Part shown: piece after piece, positions 48,179-59,379 of the stretch
Numbering within the stretch: position 1 is the first letter of the stretch
Layout: each line of letters starts with the position of its first letter
From: Psoroptes ovis
Taxonomy: Eukaryota; Arthropoda; Arachnida; Sarcoptiformes; Psoroptidae
Direction: 5' to 3'
NCBI GenBank assembly: GCA_002943765.1
Contig: PQWQ01000001.1
Coordinates: 4,933,501-4,997,500 of the forward strand
DNA length: 64,000 nucleotides
Program-made: the position numbers and the translations under genes
The notes under the pieces: generated by a model
Database searches by the model: none
What the model was told of the DNA's origin: nothing
The model's input: only the letters and a program-made list of their open reading frames with translations

Positions 48179-50613
48179 ATTGATTCATTTGAAATCCAAA
48201 AAACATGAATTTATCCATTTATTTTTTCATTTTTATTTGACATTTTGAAAATCTTGGATTTATTTCAATTTTTTAACTAGTTTAAAAATACTTCACCAGA
48301 TGGCGTCGCGGGTTATCGAATTCTTTTTGAAAAAAAATTTCCGAGAAATATTTTCAGTTAATTTTCCTGTGAGTCAAATCCTTTTAAATTGCCTTTTTAA
48401 ATCGAAATTCCTGATTTTCAATAATTTGAATAAACCATTGAATCATTGAAAATTGAACCAAATAAATAAATATATCAAAGGTGTGGTCGATTAATTTTGT
48501 TGTTTACCTAAAAAAAAGGACCATTGAAATTACAAAGAACCAAAAGAATAAAGAATCAAAAAATAGCTCAACGTGAGATTTCCTGAATTTCGTTTGAAAT
48601 CAATTCGAATTTTGATTTTTGGACTCAAATCTGATGACGATTTCAACAATTCAAACAAAGAATTCAGGAATTATACGAATAAACTAATCATCCTTCATAT
48701 TTTTTTAAAAATATTTTTCGTGTGGTTATAATCTCAAAAAAATCTATCATACGACGCCCCATTCAATCCATCCATTGAAATACATCAAAATCAAACTAAT
48801 CAAGTCGAATTATTAGGGTAAGTTCTTTCAAATATTATTTTGTATTTAATTCAATATATTTTCCTTTTTAATAATTTCATGAAAACATATATTCATTGAT
48901 CTAAAATTGGTTTTTGTTGTTGTTGTTGTTGCTGTTGTCATTTGTTTACCAAATGTTTTTTTCTATTTATTATTTCGGAAATAATTCCTTTGTTGTCATT
49001 ATTACTATTATTATTATTAAGATCATCATCATCATTTTTCCGTGCCTTCGATTGACAGAATAAATTTAGATCATGAAAGATTTCGATGATTCGAAAGAAT
49101 TGACTTGAATATTGGCGATTGAAATTAGGACAAATACATTTTCCATTTATTCAAAGATTTTCGAAATAAGAAATTCTTTCATTATTCTTGTATGCTTGTT
49201 TGACCAAAACAATATTCTGGTCTATTCTTCAGAATAAGACTTGATAAAACGTCTATTATCCCATTAATATGTCACGAGAATATTGTCGTCCAACATATGA
49301 AATAATTTGATACTTTACAAAATGAATGAAATGTGCGTGTTGTTGTGTATATGAAGTCTTTGCATGTTTGTATGTCTGTATTCATTTCTTGTCAAATATT
49401 TTTGTTCAAGATTAAATTACTTTTGACACATTTTTTTTTTTTTTTGTTTCTCACCATTTGATGTCAATGAATGAATATTATTGAATGAACGAATTCTGCC
49501 ACCATCACCATCACCATAAGTGGACTGAAATCTAAAGAATCTTTAAAAATTTATAAATATTTGAATATTTCTATTTTTAAAGTGCCTGAATGGAACGAGA
49601 TTGGCACGTGTTTTGATTTTATTATTTTCAAATGTTTATTATTATTATTCAATTGAATGATAATAATAAACAAAATTTGATTGACATTCTTCCAACCAAT
49701 AATAATTTAGAATAACAAATTCGGTCTACTTGGCCCTTGATGTGTTGAATATTTTTTCATTAAAAAAAAAACTAATTCATTGAATTTGATCGATGAAAAT
49801 GATTAAATAATTGAGCAGTTATTGTAAATTCAAATATTTTTTTCAATTGATTCTTATTGAATTTTTTTTTCAATTCATTGAATAAACATTCACTGTTCAT
49901 TCATATGAATGCATTTATTCCGAAAAAATTTTCCTATTCAACATTTGAAACGCCACACACACACACACAAACAAACAAACACATTTTCAATGTATTAAGC
50001 TGTTTATCAAGAAATATAAAAGCTTACATTTGTCATGATGAATTTATTTCGTTTTTGCACCATTTTTAAAAATTTAAAATCCTATTTGTTTGTGTGTGTG
50101 TGTGTGTGTGTGTGAGTATTTGTCAAAATTATACACAATTTAATAAATAAGTAAATAAACAAATAAATAAATGATCATCATGGCAAATAATTTTCTGAAT
50201 TTAAAGAATAAATTCATTGTATTAATGTATTTTCTATGGTGAAAAATTGAGTTTTTCAATTTCGGTTTTTTACATTGAAAAGTTTTTACTTTTTAAATAA
50301 TTAATTCCTTTTGATGCATTGATTTCAAGCCTTTTTTGATTGAATTTTAAATTTCAATTTTGCCAAACCGCAGAATATCTAAAAATAGAAGTAAGACTTT
50401 TGAAAAATTACATAATACAGCATGATCTATTATTAATAAGCAATTTTTTTTATCCCTTATATCCACCAAAAAAACACGTGCAAATTAAGATGAATGAATA
50501 AATATTCCATTTTGATTTGTATTTTGTTCAAATAAAAATTTATGAATCATTAAAAACATTGAAATTTAAAGTCAGTAACCTTTAAATACAAATACATTTC
50601 AAATGTAAAATTC
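48179..50613. other. Gene-poor region
   Basis: No supportable gene. A consensus donor (AGG|GTAAGT) at about 48819 follows a less AT-rich stretch (ACGACGCCCCATTC) and could end a noncoding 5' exon of a plus-strand transcript, but I found no matching coding exon. A TG repeat lies at about 50089-50113. Confidence 0.4.
50089..50113. repeat. TG dinucleotide repeat
   Basis: About twelve TG units in the gene-poor stretch right of eL43. Confidence 0.85.
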
Positions 50614-50617
50614 TTAA

Positions 50618-50765
50618 CCCTTAGAACTCGAGGCATTTACAGCGCAAGCGAGCCAGCAGCTCGACAATTTTTCACACTCATGTTAAAATGGTGACTGAGA
50701 GGCGCCTATCGAGTTGATGCATTACATTTTATGGTGAGCTATGCTCACCGCTCGACTTTTAAGTG
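50618..50765. repeat. Putative piggyBac-like MITE flanked by TTAA
   Basis: A 148-bp block is clearly less AT-rich than its surroundings and is bounded by TTAA on both sides (50614-50617 and 50766-50769). Its ends are imperfect inverted repeats: CCCTTAGAACTCGAG on the left, and CACTTAAAAGTCGAG when the right end is read from outside. TTAA target duplication and C-rich ends are hallmarks of piggyBac elements. It contains no coding capacity, so it would be a nonautonomous derivative. Confidence 0.55.
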
Positions 50766-50769
50766 TTAA

Positions 50770-51219
50770 TTATTTACTATGCGAAGAAATTTTTTTCTTG
50801 ATAAAAAATCAATGCACCAAAATTGATCAACGATTGAATTGATCAAACACGTGTGCACACACAAATGGTCTATTTTTTTTTGTTTGGTAAAACAAATTTA
50901 AACCAGAGACCGATCTGGAAATGAAATCAATTGCAAAATTATTATCTTTTTTCTTTTGTTATCCAAATTGATAAGCTAAACATTTGTACTTAAATGAGCA
51001 AAGATAAATGTTGAAACTTACCAAATTTGTTTCATTCATTCATCTATATTTCTATTCAAATTTTTAGTTAATAATAAATACTACAATGGTTCATATATCT
51101 CATACATATATTTGCATTCGAAAATCATTGTGTTTGTCTTCACACAAATAATCAAATATAAAATGCGCCAAAAACTTGTTCAAAAAAAAAAAAATTGAAT
51201 TTTGAACCTAAATCATATA
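50770..51219. other. Intergenic AT-rich stretch
   Basis: Nothing supportable in this stretch beyond A/T runs. Confidence 0.4.
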
Positions 51220-51301
51220 TTAGGCTGTCCGAAAAGTTATGGCCGATTTTCATGAGCAACTCTATTCGATTAAGTGGAATGAACTTTTCGGACAACCTTT
51301 T
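51220..51301. repeat. Palindromic mini-element, copy 6
   Basis: The ends are TTAGGCTGTCCGAAAAGTT and AACTTTTCGGACAACCTTT. The interior GAGCAACTCTATTCGATTAA groups it with copies 1, 2 and the inverted copy 3. Confidence 0.8.
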
Positions 51302-52071
51302 AAATAAAAAATAAAAATCTCATGTGTGCTATTTGTTCAAACAAACAACACTGAAAATATCCAATGGCACATCTGTTTTTTATTATTTTGATTATTTTTT
51401 ATATTTTTAAACATTATTTACCATTAAACAACAACAACAACGATAATAATAATATACACCATCATAATATGATATTCAATCATTTAAATGTGTTAGTGTG
51501 TATATTCGCTTAAATATTTAGATGAGCTTTTGTAAGTCAAATCTATGTATCATTTTTATTTCAATTTTTACCATTTTTAAACAAAGAAAGAAGCAAGAGA
51601 AAATCAAAATGTTTTTTTTAAGATGCTTAGTTACGGTGCAACACTGTGCATTCAAATGTTGATGATTTTAGATGCTGCAGCACTTATATCAAAGCACAAC
51701 TAATACTATTTTGAAAAATGCTTGGAAATGAATCAATGTTTCCCATTGAAATTGAATATAAATCGAAATATTTGAATGAAAATTGTTTCATTTGAATGAA
51801 TCTCCAAAAATTAATTATTAAATTTCATTTATTTTTCATCGAAATTTTGTTTTTTTTTCGATTCAATTGTTTTCATTCACTAATTAATAATGATTAATTG
51901 TTGAAAAATGAAAATCATCATTATGTGAAACATAATCATGTAAAAAAATAATATTTATTAATTCATAAATCCATTCAATTACATCATAATGTAAAATATA
52001 TAAAATACACGTGTTTTGTGGTTATATTTCTTAACAATAAATGAATCATTTGAAACATTTGAAATGAATTA

Positions 52072-52151
52072 TTAGGTTGTCCGAAAAGTTTCTGTCGATT
52101 ATATTGTAGGAAATGATGAGAAAATCGGCAAAAACTTATCGGACAACCTTA
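52072..52151. repeat. Palindromic mini-element, copy 7
   Basis: The ends are TTAGGTTGTCCGAAAAGTTT and AACTTATCGGACAACCTTA. The interior (CGATTATATTGTAGG) is shared with copy 8 and differs from copies 1-6, making a third group. Confidence 0.8.
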
Positions 52152-53618
52152 TAACATAGAAATTGTTTCAAATAATCATTTTTATTTTAAATATAAATGA
52201 AATGGAATTCAGCTGTGATATCATGCAGTGAATGATGTTGCTTTAAGCACATTTTTTTTTCATTTTTCATCATTTTTCATCGTAATAATTACATTGAAAA
52301 TGATAACACTAACCTTAGTGTTTATTATAGGATTATATGAGATGAATCCATTGAGGTTAAAAATGTAATAACCATGAAAAGCCATGAAATTCTTTCGTTT
52401 ATTAAAAGCTCTAAGGTTTCAATTATTTTTGAATAATTTCATTATTCAAAAATTCAATGATTCGAACATTTTGCATCTATCCGCATCAATTTTTTTTTTG
52501 CTGAAAAAATAAATTCATGGATCAAATCGGTCCACAATATACACACACCCTTCGGTCGAATGACTCATACTCTAAAACAAGTATTATTGATGCGTTTTTT
52601 AATAATAAAATTTTTGTGTTGATTATTTTTGTAACAAATTGAAAATTCATTCAACCATTTTCATACATACATTACTCTCATTGCATTTAAACATTTGATT
52701 CAATGTTTGTTTGCATTTATTATTATCATAATGATTATTATTATTATTACTCAAAATTGAAACATTGACACATTTGAATTGAAAATGTTTGAATTTGAAT
52801 TTGAATTGAAAAAAATAACGTTACGATTGAAGCACTTGAAATTCACAGATTTTTTTCATTCAAAAAAAAAAAAAAAAAAATTTCAAAAATAAACCTTGAA
52901 GCCAAAAAAAAAGCTTCCGAACCACCCCATTATACACACACGCATAGATAGAAATACAGGAAATTTCGAATTGGAAAAATTGAAAAAATCAGAAATTTTT
53001 TTTTTTATTTTGCTTATTCAATCGTTTATATTGTTTGATACATTTCATGATCATTGAGAATAACTATGTATTTGTTATTTTTGAAAATTCTTTAAACTAA
53101 TAACAATTTGACTAAACAGAACAAAAACAACAAAAACAAATACTTTTCATTGTATTTCAAAGCTTCAAAAAAAAGCCTTAAAAACCTTTTCAAAATTTGT
53201 CTAATAAGTTTTGCTCGCTAACAAAAAACGGAAATTCATTGATAGAAATACAGGAAAAGTCGATTGACTTTTCCAAATAAAAAAAAGTTTTCACTTTGTT
53301 CGAGAACCTTATTCGACAACGAATCATTAAATGAATTCATTTTTGCATCTTTGCATAATTTCATTCTTGAAATAACCTTTGAAATGCATAAAAAAACTCT
53401 TTATGATGTAATAATAACGACCTTTGTAATCATCATCATCATCATCATACGTAATCATCAAATTCAAACATTACTTGAAAATGTATGATTCATCCACAAG
53501 TGTATCTTAATCATTAGCTATGGCTGTTTGGTAGAGATGCCATAGACATATTTCCATAATATTCACCATGTACAAATAACATTAAATAAGCATTATGATG
53601 ATGATTATGATTATAATA
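52152..53618. other. Gene-poor AT-rich stretch
   Basis: No supportable coding sequence. There are homopolymer runs and short frames only. Confidence 0.4.
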
Positions 53619-53698
53619 ATAGGTTGTCCGCAAAGTTTTCACCGATTATATCGTAGGTAATCATTGAAAAATTGGCAAAAACTTTCCGGACAACCTAT
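53619..53698. repeat. Palindromic mini-element, copy 8
   Basis: The ends are ATAGGTTGTCCGCAAAGTTT and AAACTTTCCGGACAACCTAT. The interior CGATTATATCGTAGG matches copy 7. Confidence 0.8.
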
Positions 53699-56269
53699 TA
53701 ATATTTTCTTTTCTCGCGCTTCTATGTAAACATATTCTATTATATTTTTTACATTGATTTCAATACCGAAAATAAAAAGAAAAATTCGTTTCATATCATT
53801 TTATAGAATTTGAAATGATTCATTCATTCATTCGTTTGAAATCCATTGTGACACAATGTTTTTTCGATGTATTTTACATTTTCTCTGTTCAAATACTAAT
53901 AATTCGCATTTGATATGTCTGTGTGTGTGGTGTGTGTGCGTGTGCATCCAAATTCATGCTTCATTTGATAATTTCCACTGACTTTGTGTGTGTGTGAAAG
54001 CGAAATTTCATGAAAGTAAAATTTGAAATTCCATGAAAAATCCAAAAATAGAAATAATATTGAAAAATTTCAAATCAAATATTGTTTAAATTATTATTAT
54101 TATTATTTGAGATTTTTTTTCTTGAATTTTGTAAAAATGAAAAACAAATGAATCAAAGAAAATTATTAATTGAATTCCTTCGGAGTTGTCATTGTCAAAA
54201 TGAATGAATGTATGGATTTCTTTGGGTATTCAATCAATTTTTCACGGTTTAATTGTCACTCAGACTTATACAGTGTCTTAGAGTTGCAGAAAAATTCCAG
54301 AAATTCCTTGAAATTCTTTGAAATTTTTTAGTTTCAAAGCAAGAATAAAAAAATTGGAAAAAAATCCTTTGGCCGTTTGAATCATTGAAAATGAATGATT
54401 GCAATGATCTAATTGATTTTTGGCCAATGAAATTGCCAATCTAAAAAAACACCTATGAACCAATAACCTCAAAAAATTCATTAGAAAACCTTTTAATTCA
54501 ACTTTTTTCAAACCGCAAAACTTTCAATTTTCCAGGTGTATTCTGTTATTTGATTCGATCAAATTTTAATGGAAAATGATCTTGATTTTCATGAAATTTT
54601 TTTCAGAAAATTCACATTTGTTTCGAAATGATTAATTTAGCCGTAAAACTAAATTCGTGAATTCGTGGAAAATGTTCCATTATCTCCGTATCGAAATATC
54701 TCGCTTACTTCCATTGGTAAATTTTCCAATTTTTAAAATTTCAAAAAACTCTTGATGACTTGAGCACTAAGATAATCGATTCAATGATCAGGTTCGATGA
54801 AACATTTGACATTTTTAAAACAATTAATTCTTGATTTTTGAAGAAAATAATTAATCAACTCTTCTTTCCTTGCTCAGAAAAATCAATTAAAATTGTTTAT
54901 TCGAATGTATTTGAATTTAAAAATTTTAAAAATTTCAAAATTTCAACAAAATCATTACGAGATATTTTCGATTTTATTTCATTTTGTTGAAGCAAAAATA
55001 AATGAAAATACATTCACCATTTGTTCATGATTTGTTCCATTCAAAATGATAATCTAATCTCTGGTGGAAATTGGAAAAATTTCCTTCCATCCATTCATTC
55101 AATAATTCATTCATTATTTCACCGAAAAATACAAAGTTCAATTGACTTTTTTGCTCTCTCTCTCTCTCTCGGGATCCAATCTAGGTCCCGTTTTTAGGAG
55201 TGTTTTTTCAATGCATCATTGGATTATTAATGAACTAACTGAATTTTCTCGCATAAAGCTTAATTTTCTATTATTTCAAATGAATCAATCATTCAATGAA
55301 AATCTATGGCCCTTTTGTGGTTCTCGATTGTTTTGTTAATTTTTTAAAACAGTTTCAGTTTATTTTTGAAAATTGTGTGAATTGTCAAAAATTTGCTATT
55401 GTTGTCTTTGTTGTCAAATTTTCAATAAATCAAGTATGTAGGGTACAAATTTTTTCATTTCCATTCATTCGGCTTAAATTCATTGATTTTCAATGATTAT
55501 TTTTTCAATGATTTTCCATTGTTTTATTGTCGTTGTTTGTTTGAAATTTTTCAAATCTTTGCATATCCGCCGGTCAAAATTAATTCACATTTGAATCATG
55601 ATTTTTTTTTTTTTTTTTTTTTTTTTGATGGAAAAATCAATCAAACATTCGAACATCAAAGCAAACAATAATTAAACAACACCCTACTGTAAAAATTGAT
55701 CATAATAATTAATCAATGAAAAATATTAATTAATTACATTAATTTTAATTATTATTATGTGTCAAAATCTCATTGATTTCCAAATAAATAAATAACGCCC
55801 ATTATTTTTTCTTCAATGTTTACCCAATGACAATCATCTGTCAAAATTGTTCATTTTGGCAAACATTTCATTTGCTGAAATCGATCAAATCGACAAGCCA
55901 TAAACCACAAAGGTAAATAATAATAAAAAATTGCTGCTAGAGGGTTGCTAAATGATTGTGATTGTTAATGTTTGATCAAATGAAACAAAATGTTGTTTAA
56001 TGATTTCCTTGATCAATCAATCAATTATTATTGAATAAGTTTTTTTTTTGGGGATAATAAAATTCAATGTATTACAGCTGCTGCCAATACACATCGGATA
56101 ACCAAAACGACCTATGAACACTTTGAAAGTTTCGAAAATTTTTCTCGATGAATGAATTGAAAATAGATTTCTAGTTGATTTCCATGTGATTCAGTCATTT
56201 TTCAGACCTAACAGCAGCCCAATAGATATGCACACATTCATATATATACTTGACTTGGTTAGTTTATGT
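53699..56269. other. Gene-poor AT-rich stretch
   Basis: No supportable gene. A 25-base T run lies at 55602-55626, and a CT repeat is followed by GGGATCC at about 55152-55176. The frame at 55142-55339 shows no family features. Confidence 0.4.
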
Positions 56270-56658
56270 TCAGTGTTTTGATTCGGTTGTTGATTCAATT
56301 TTTATTCGGTCTTTAATGGTGATAGTGGTGGTGGTGGTACATTCGTTCATTCGTTCATTCATTCATTCATTCATTCATTCAATTTCATTCTCAATTTGAC
56401 ATATGTTTGTTGCATTCATTCTATATTTTTTTTTTGTATTTTGAAATCATTTCATTTTGAATCATCAAACGATGAAACCGCATAGATTTGTATGAAATTT
56501 TCGCACAAAATTTCATTTGATTGCAATTCATTTTGGAATTGATTAATTTCACCGATTTCCACCTTGATTTTCGCGACCATTTCAATCAATTTTTGCAATT
56601 TTTTTTTTTTGACTTGTGTGTACAGAATTTTCGCCAAAATAATACAAATCAAACAAAG
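56270..56658 (+). other. Putative 5' untranslated exon, possibly of the LRR receptor gene
   Basis: The stretch starts near a TCAGTG initiator-like motif (GTTCAGTGTTTTGATT) and ends at a strong donor (AAAG|GTAAGT at 56658/56659). A pyrimidine-rich acceptor lies at 59374-59375, four bases before the LRR protein start codon. Joining them would make a 2.7-kb 5' intron. The exon contains GTG/GGT and TTCATTCA repeats and short frames only, consistent with untranslated sequence. The link is inferred from splice-site strength and position. Confidence 0.35.
56340..56380. repeat. ATTC tetranucleotide repeat
   Basis: About ten tandem copies of ATTC, the first few interrupted (ATTCGTTC). This motif recurs throughout the noncoding part of the window, but this is the longest run. 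Confidence 0.85.
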
Positions 56659-56998
56659 GTAAGTTTCACATTTATTCATGACATTTTTCCAAATTTGAAT
56701 GTTGAAAACAAAATTATGAATCCACACATAATTTCAATGAAATATGTTTCTAAAAATAATTCAATGTCAAATTCAATTCACACCAAAATGTATACACATG
56801 TGTCAAAGATCAACGATTGTCAAATTCTTGTCAAGAATTTTTCCATTTTTAGCCATGTTTGTGGATATAAAATTTTGAAAAAATGACAATTTTATTATTC
56901 TTTAAAATGTCTATGAAAATTCATTTGAATGACAATTTTGAAATTATTTTCATTTCTTGAATTTTTGATTATACATATTTTCAGTTCACTTCAGTTTT

Positions 56999-57807
56999 TC
57001 AATGTTGCTGACATTTCAATTTTTCTGTCAAATCATCTAGTAAATTTTTCAATGAACCAAGTATGGTTAAACATGTATTAATTTCTAGACGATCTTTATA
57101 TGAAAAATCTAATTGATAATGTAATAGTTTTTCATAATCATCAATGATTACTTTTTGAATCAGATCTTCATGTAAATCATCAAAATTATCTTGAATCGCT
57201 GCAATTTTTTCACATGTTCTTTTTGATTTTTTTTCATCATTAAGATATTTTTCTATTTCATTGATATCATTTTTCAAAAGACCATCATCATTAGCATCTG
57301 ATATCCAATCTTGTAATTTATGATATAAATCAATGCTAGGATTGAATTCACTCCAAAAATCGAACATTTTCCGGTCATTAGCCAACACTTGCATCATGAT
57401 TGTTTCGATTAATTTTTTAAATTTTATACAATAAATTTTTGATTGTTCCAAAGTTATACGTCCACTTATGTTGAATTGATCAACCGAAAATGAATTCTCT
57501 TCAATTATCGATATATATCTATTAATATCTTCATAATATGTTTTTGATAAATTTAGAAATTTTTTGATCAAATCTTTATTCGGTAATCTTTTATATAGCT
57601 CGAAATATTTGATCAATTGATTTGCTTCATTTTTATATTGACCGCAATTATATTTTCCATAAGAAAATAGCTCATCATCAGTCATTATCACTTGATAATT
57701 TTTAAAAATTAATAGAAATATTTAAATAAATTCGAATTCAATGATTCAATCATACCTGATATGAACGGTAAAATAAAAATGGTCAAAAGTAGAATAAATT
57801 TTGACAT
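56999..57807 (-). CDS. Secreted helical protein of unknown function, paralogue A
   Basis: The exons are 57807-57756 (signal peptide, MSKFILLLTIFILPFIS) and 57690-56999, joined by a GT-AG intron in phase 1, giving 247 residues. The mature part is Lys/Glu/Asp-rich and predicted mainly helical. It has YGKYNC near the start, a central EQSKIYCIKFKKLIETI and a final LGSLKNLLDDLTEKL. It is clearly related to the next gene (58294-59087), with the same exon structure, the same 52-nt first exon, FELYKR, and the central Cys-Ile-Lys-x-Lys-Lys motif. I do not recognise the family. Helical secreted proteins such as group 5/21 mite allergens came to mind, but length and motifs do not let me assign it. Confidence 0.72.
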
Positions 57808-58033
57808 TGAAATAATCATTATTTATTTGAAATTTGTCAATTTTTTCTTGATTTTCGAAGGCAAATACAATCAAATTTGACAAAAAAAATCAATTGATCC
57901 TTTTTTTAAAAAATCAATTTAAATATATTGAAAATTGATTTTGTTTCTGGAATGATGATCGATCTATCATTATCTGTCCGTTTATTTCAAGTGATTGATA
58001 AGATCAAAGTACACTCTCTAAGAATGATTTCAA

Positions 58034-58058
58034 TTTTTTTTTTTTTTTTTTTTTTTTT
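58034..58058. repeat. Poly-T run
   Basis: A run of 25 T between the two secreted-protein genes. Comparable runs occur at 25221-25243, 25603-25626 and 55602-55626. Confidence 0.85.
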
Positions 58059-58293
58059 GAAATCAATATTTTCAGCTTGTAATTTTGTCTCAAGTATTCC
58101 GTACTTGATTTAAAATTACAGTAAAACAATCTAAGAATCTCGATCAATTGATTTGTTGAAATTATCCAAATGAGAAAATGATTATTGATTCAATTTTTAT
58201 TCATTTTTTATTGATTTGAAAAAAATTGATTTAAGAAATGATAAATTTTATTTTAAGCGAAAAAATTTCTAAGAATTGCATCAATTCATTCTT

Positions 58294-59087
58294 TTATACT
58301 TTCTTTTCTAATAAATCTTTTAACAATATTCTTAATAAACTGATTCTCATTATCAATGAATCACTTTCAATATTATCTTGTAATGAAAAATTTAAATTAT
58401 AACGATATTCATTATCAAATTCATTGATTAATATATTTTTAATGAATTTTTCACGCATATGTTCCAACATTTGCATTGCATCCTCTATGGTTGCTTTGGC
58501 TTGTTTCAATTCTGAATCATCGGTTATACCTTTTAATGTTGTCGCTAATTTAGCTGTATTAGTATTTAAATAATCGATATATCCTTTGATTTTTCTTTCC
58601 AAATCAATATTTGAATCAATTTGTTCATTAAACTGATATAAACCTTCTTTATTGGTTAATAATTGCATTGCTATTGATTCGGATAATTTTTTCACTTTAA
58701 TACAATTTATTTTAAGTTGTTCACTATCCAAGCGATTAAATATTTGATAAAATTCATTTTTTATTAAAATTTGATCCAATTCAAAAATTTTTTGATTCAC
58801 TTCAGTACGATATTCATAAGCTTGTTTCAATATTTCGTCAAACAATTTTTCATTGCCACCCCTTTTGTATAATTCAAATTTTTCTTGCAATTCATTTCCA
58901 TCGATTTTATCACATTTAAGGTCTCCATATGTGAATAATGGTGAGGTATCATTATCTTCAGCGATCGCTTTAATAATTGTATTGAAAAATTAAGGTTAAA
59001 ATTCAAGAAATATTTGAAAATCTTATTTTTCTTACCAAATGATGATGATATCAAAATGAATGTCAATGAAATAATTAGCTTGTTCAT
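58294..59087 (-). CDS. Secreted helical protein of unknown function, paralogue B
   Basis: The exons are 59087-59036 (signal peptide, MNKLIISLTFILISSSF) and 58967-58294, giving 241 residues. It aligns along its length with the neighbour at 56999-57807: YGDLKC against YGKYNC, KFELYKRGGNEKL against YFELYKRLPNKDL, and QLKINCIKVKKL against QSKIYCIKFKKL. The two cysteines in these motifs are conserved, while the last Cys of paralogue A is missing here. The genes form a tandem duplication about 0.5 kb apart on the same strand. Both may lie inside a 5' intron of the LRR gene on the opposite strand. Function is unknown; secretion is supported by the leader. Confidence 0.72.
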
Positions 59088-59379
59088 TTTATTTGTATAA
59101 ATGCTTTGAAATCAATCGAAAATCAAATAATAATTATTTTTAAATTAAAAATTGATTTTTCAATCAAAAACTTTGATCATCAATTTAAATATTAAAGCAT
59201 TGTATTTTCACAAATATGAAACATAGAAAAATACTTTTCAATTATTTATTTCTAAATCTATTGATCATTCTGATAACTCATATAAGAGCTCTTAAATCAT
59301 TTATCTATTTCATCCACTTGAACTTATTAAAAAATATTTACTTTTTTTTTCTTTTATCAATATATATCAATCAAGGACA

